This document shows, piece after piece, positions 57,180 to 57,606 of a DNA stretch of 57,606 nucleotides (position 1 is its first letter; each line of letters opens with the position of its first letter). The notes below the pieces were generated by a model. It was not told where the DNA came from. It was given only the letters and a program-made list of their open reading frames with translations, and did no database searches. This stretch comes from UMGS1889 sp900556055 (GTDB taxonomy: Bacteria > Bacillota > Clostridia > Oscillospirales > Ruminococcaceae): NCBI GenBank assembly GCA_902463265.1, contig CABQEV010000013.1, positions 1 through 57,606 of the forward strand, written 5' to 3'. Both the position numbers and the translations under genes were made by a program.

Positions 57180-57606
57180 TCATTCAAAGATCTCAAATTC
57201 ATCAAATTTCCACTCGCCGTTTTCGGGAACAAGATGATACTCATAGCTTTCTATCCAATACGGCAGGCTGTCGTATGTGATGTTATCTGCTGCCTCGGCT
57301 TTTGACGCTTCGGACAACAGCATCTCATTTCCGCTGCTGTCATATCCGCCGAATACTCCAATAACAACAGGCTTTCCGCCGTTAAGCCCATAAACACTAT
57401 CCTCACCTGCTTCAGGAAGATAATTCGGATCCTTATGAAGCACTGTCATTTTAAGCGTGATATTATCTGCTGTTTTTTCGCCTATCATAAGCTCGTTTTT
57501 ATAAACCGAAATATCATTCAGAAACTTCCCGCCGACAGTTACCTTTTCATAATGATAGATTGTCAAGTCAAGTGCAACAAAATCAACAAAAAAATTTATA
57601 AAGCAC
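57180..57606 (-). CDS. Unknown protein, 5' part beyond window end
   Basis: The frame stays open to the right edge of the window, so the start is not visible. The readable 142 residues include VTVGGKFLNDIS, NELMIGEKTADN, GEDSVYGLNGGKPVVIGVFGG and the end GEWKFDEFEIFE. No family is recognised. A TTG at 57566 is not a convincing start, because the frame upstream is also protein-like (FINFFVDFVALDL). Confidence 0.6.
   Translation of the reverse strand, partial: CFINFFVDFVALDLTIYHYEKVTVGGKFLNDISVYKNELMIGEKTADNITLKMTVLHKDPNYLPEAGEDSVYGLNGGKPVVIGVFGGYDSSGNEMLLSEASKAEAADNITYDSLPYWIESYEYHLVPENGEWKFDEFEIFE

Overview
The window looks like chromosomal DNA of a Gram-positive anaerobe of the Clostridia, most likely Ruminococcus or a close relative. 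Reasons: a cellobiose 2-epimerase that, from memory, closely resembles the Ruminococcus albus enzyme; a rubrerythrin; an NPKTG-type wall-sorting signal; consensus SigA promoters with AGGAGG-like ribosome sites; and plant-oligosaccharide genes. There is no prophage, CRISPR array or integrase. The only transposase is a decayed IS5-type fragment.

Layout. 0.1-6.1 kb: rRNA methyltransferase rlmA, maf, two small HTH proteins facing each other, and a reverse-strand operon of an unknown protein, a MoxR ATPase and a D,D-carboxypeptidase. 6.2-18.5 kb: a sugar locus enclosed by two near-identical 120-bp repeats. It holds an AraC regulator, an ABC importer (binding protein and two permeases, no ATPase), sucrose phosphorylase, GH36 alpha-galactosidase, fructokinase, a second AraC regulator and a GH31 alpha-glucosidase. 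The logic fits raffinose-family oligosaccharides: import, removal of galactose, phosphorolysis of sucrose to glucose-1-phosphate and fructose, then phosphorylation of fructose. 18.5-23.3 kb: an autoregulated marR with a membrane protein, the IS5 remnant, two tRNA-Ser genes, and two cation/proton antiporters behind a structured leader. 23.4-25.9 kb: a wall-anchored surface protein with about 50 NPDQP(T/S) repeats.

26-36.8 kb: a collinear reverse-strand run from secA through DUF1015, cellobiose 2-epimerase, ComFB-like, transglutaminase lipoprotein, PilC-like, four small membrane-anchored proteins (likely pseudopilins) and PilT. It has no internal gap over about 40 bp, so it may be one long transcription unit. 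36.9-45.1 kb: rubrerythrin, then an overlapping reverse-strand operon of a pyrophosphatase-like/Nudix fusion, nth, DUF58, transglutaminase and recQ. 45.1-50.4 kb: a 40-bp tandem repeat, a sodium/solute symporter, a CPBP protease and the YlqH/YlqG (FlhB/FliK-like) pair. 50.5-56.3 kb: a 166-bp palindromic element followed by cheA-cheW-cheR-cheB-cheW. The window ends in two poorly characterised genes, the last cut by the window edge.

The most interesting non-ordinary signals are: the repeat-bounded sugar locus; the phased TGTC boxes over a strong promoter antisense to an HTH gene; the promoter-proximal terminator and junction-like leader before the antiporters; the 40-bp palindromic tandem repeat at 45.2 kb; the fully palindromic element before cheA; and a minimal type IV pilus set with atypical pilins downstream of secA. 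Nothing was searched or computed. Family names rest on motifs I could read and on remembered family features.
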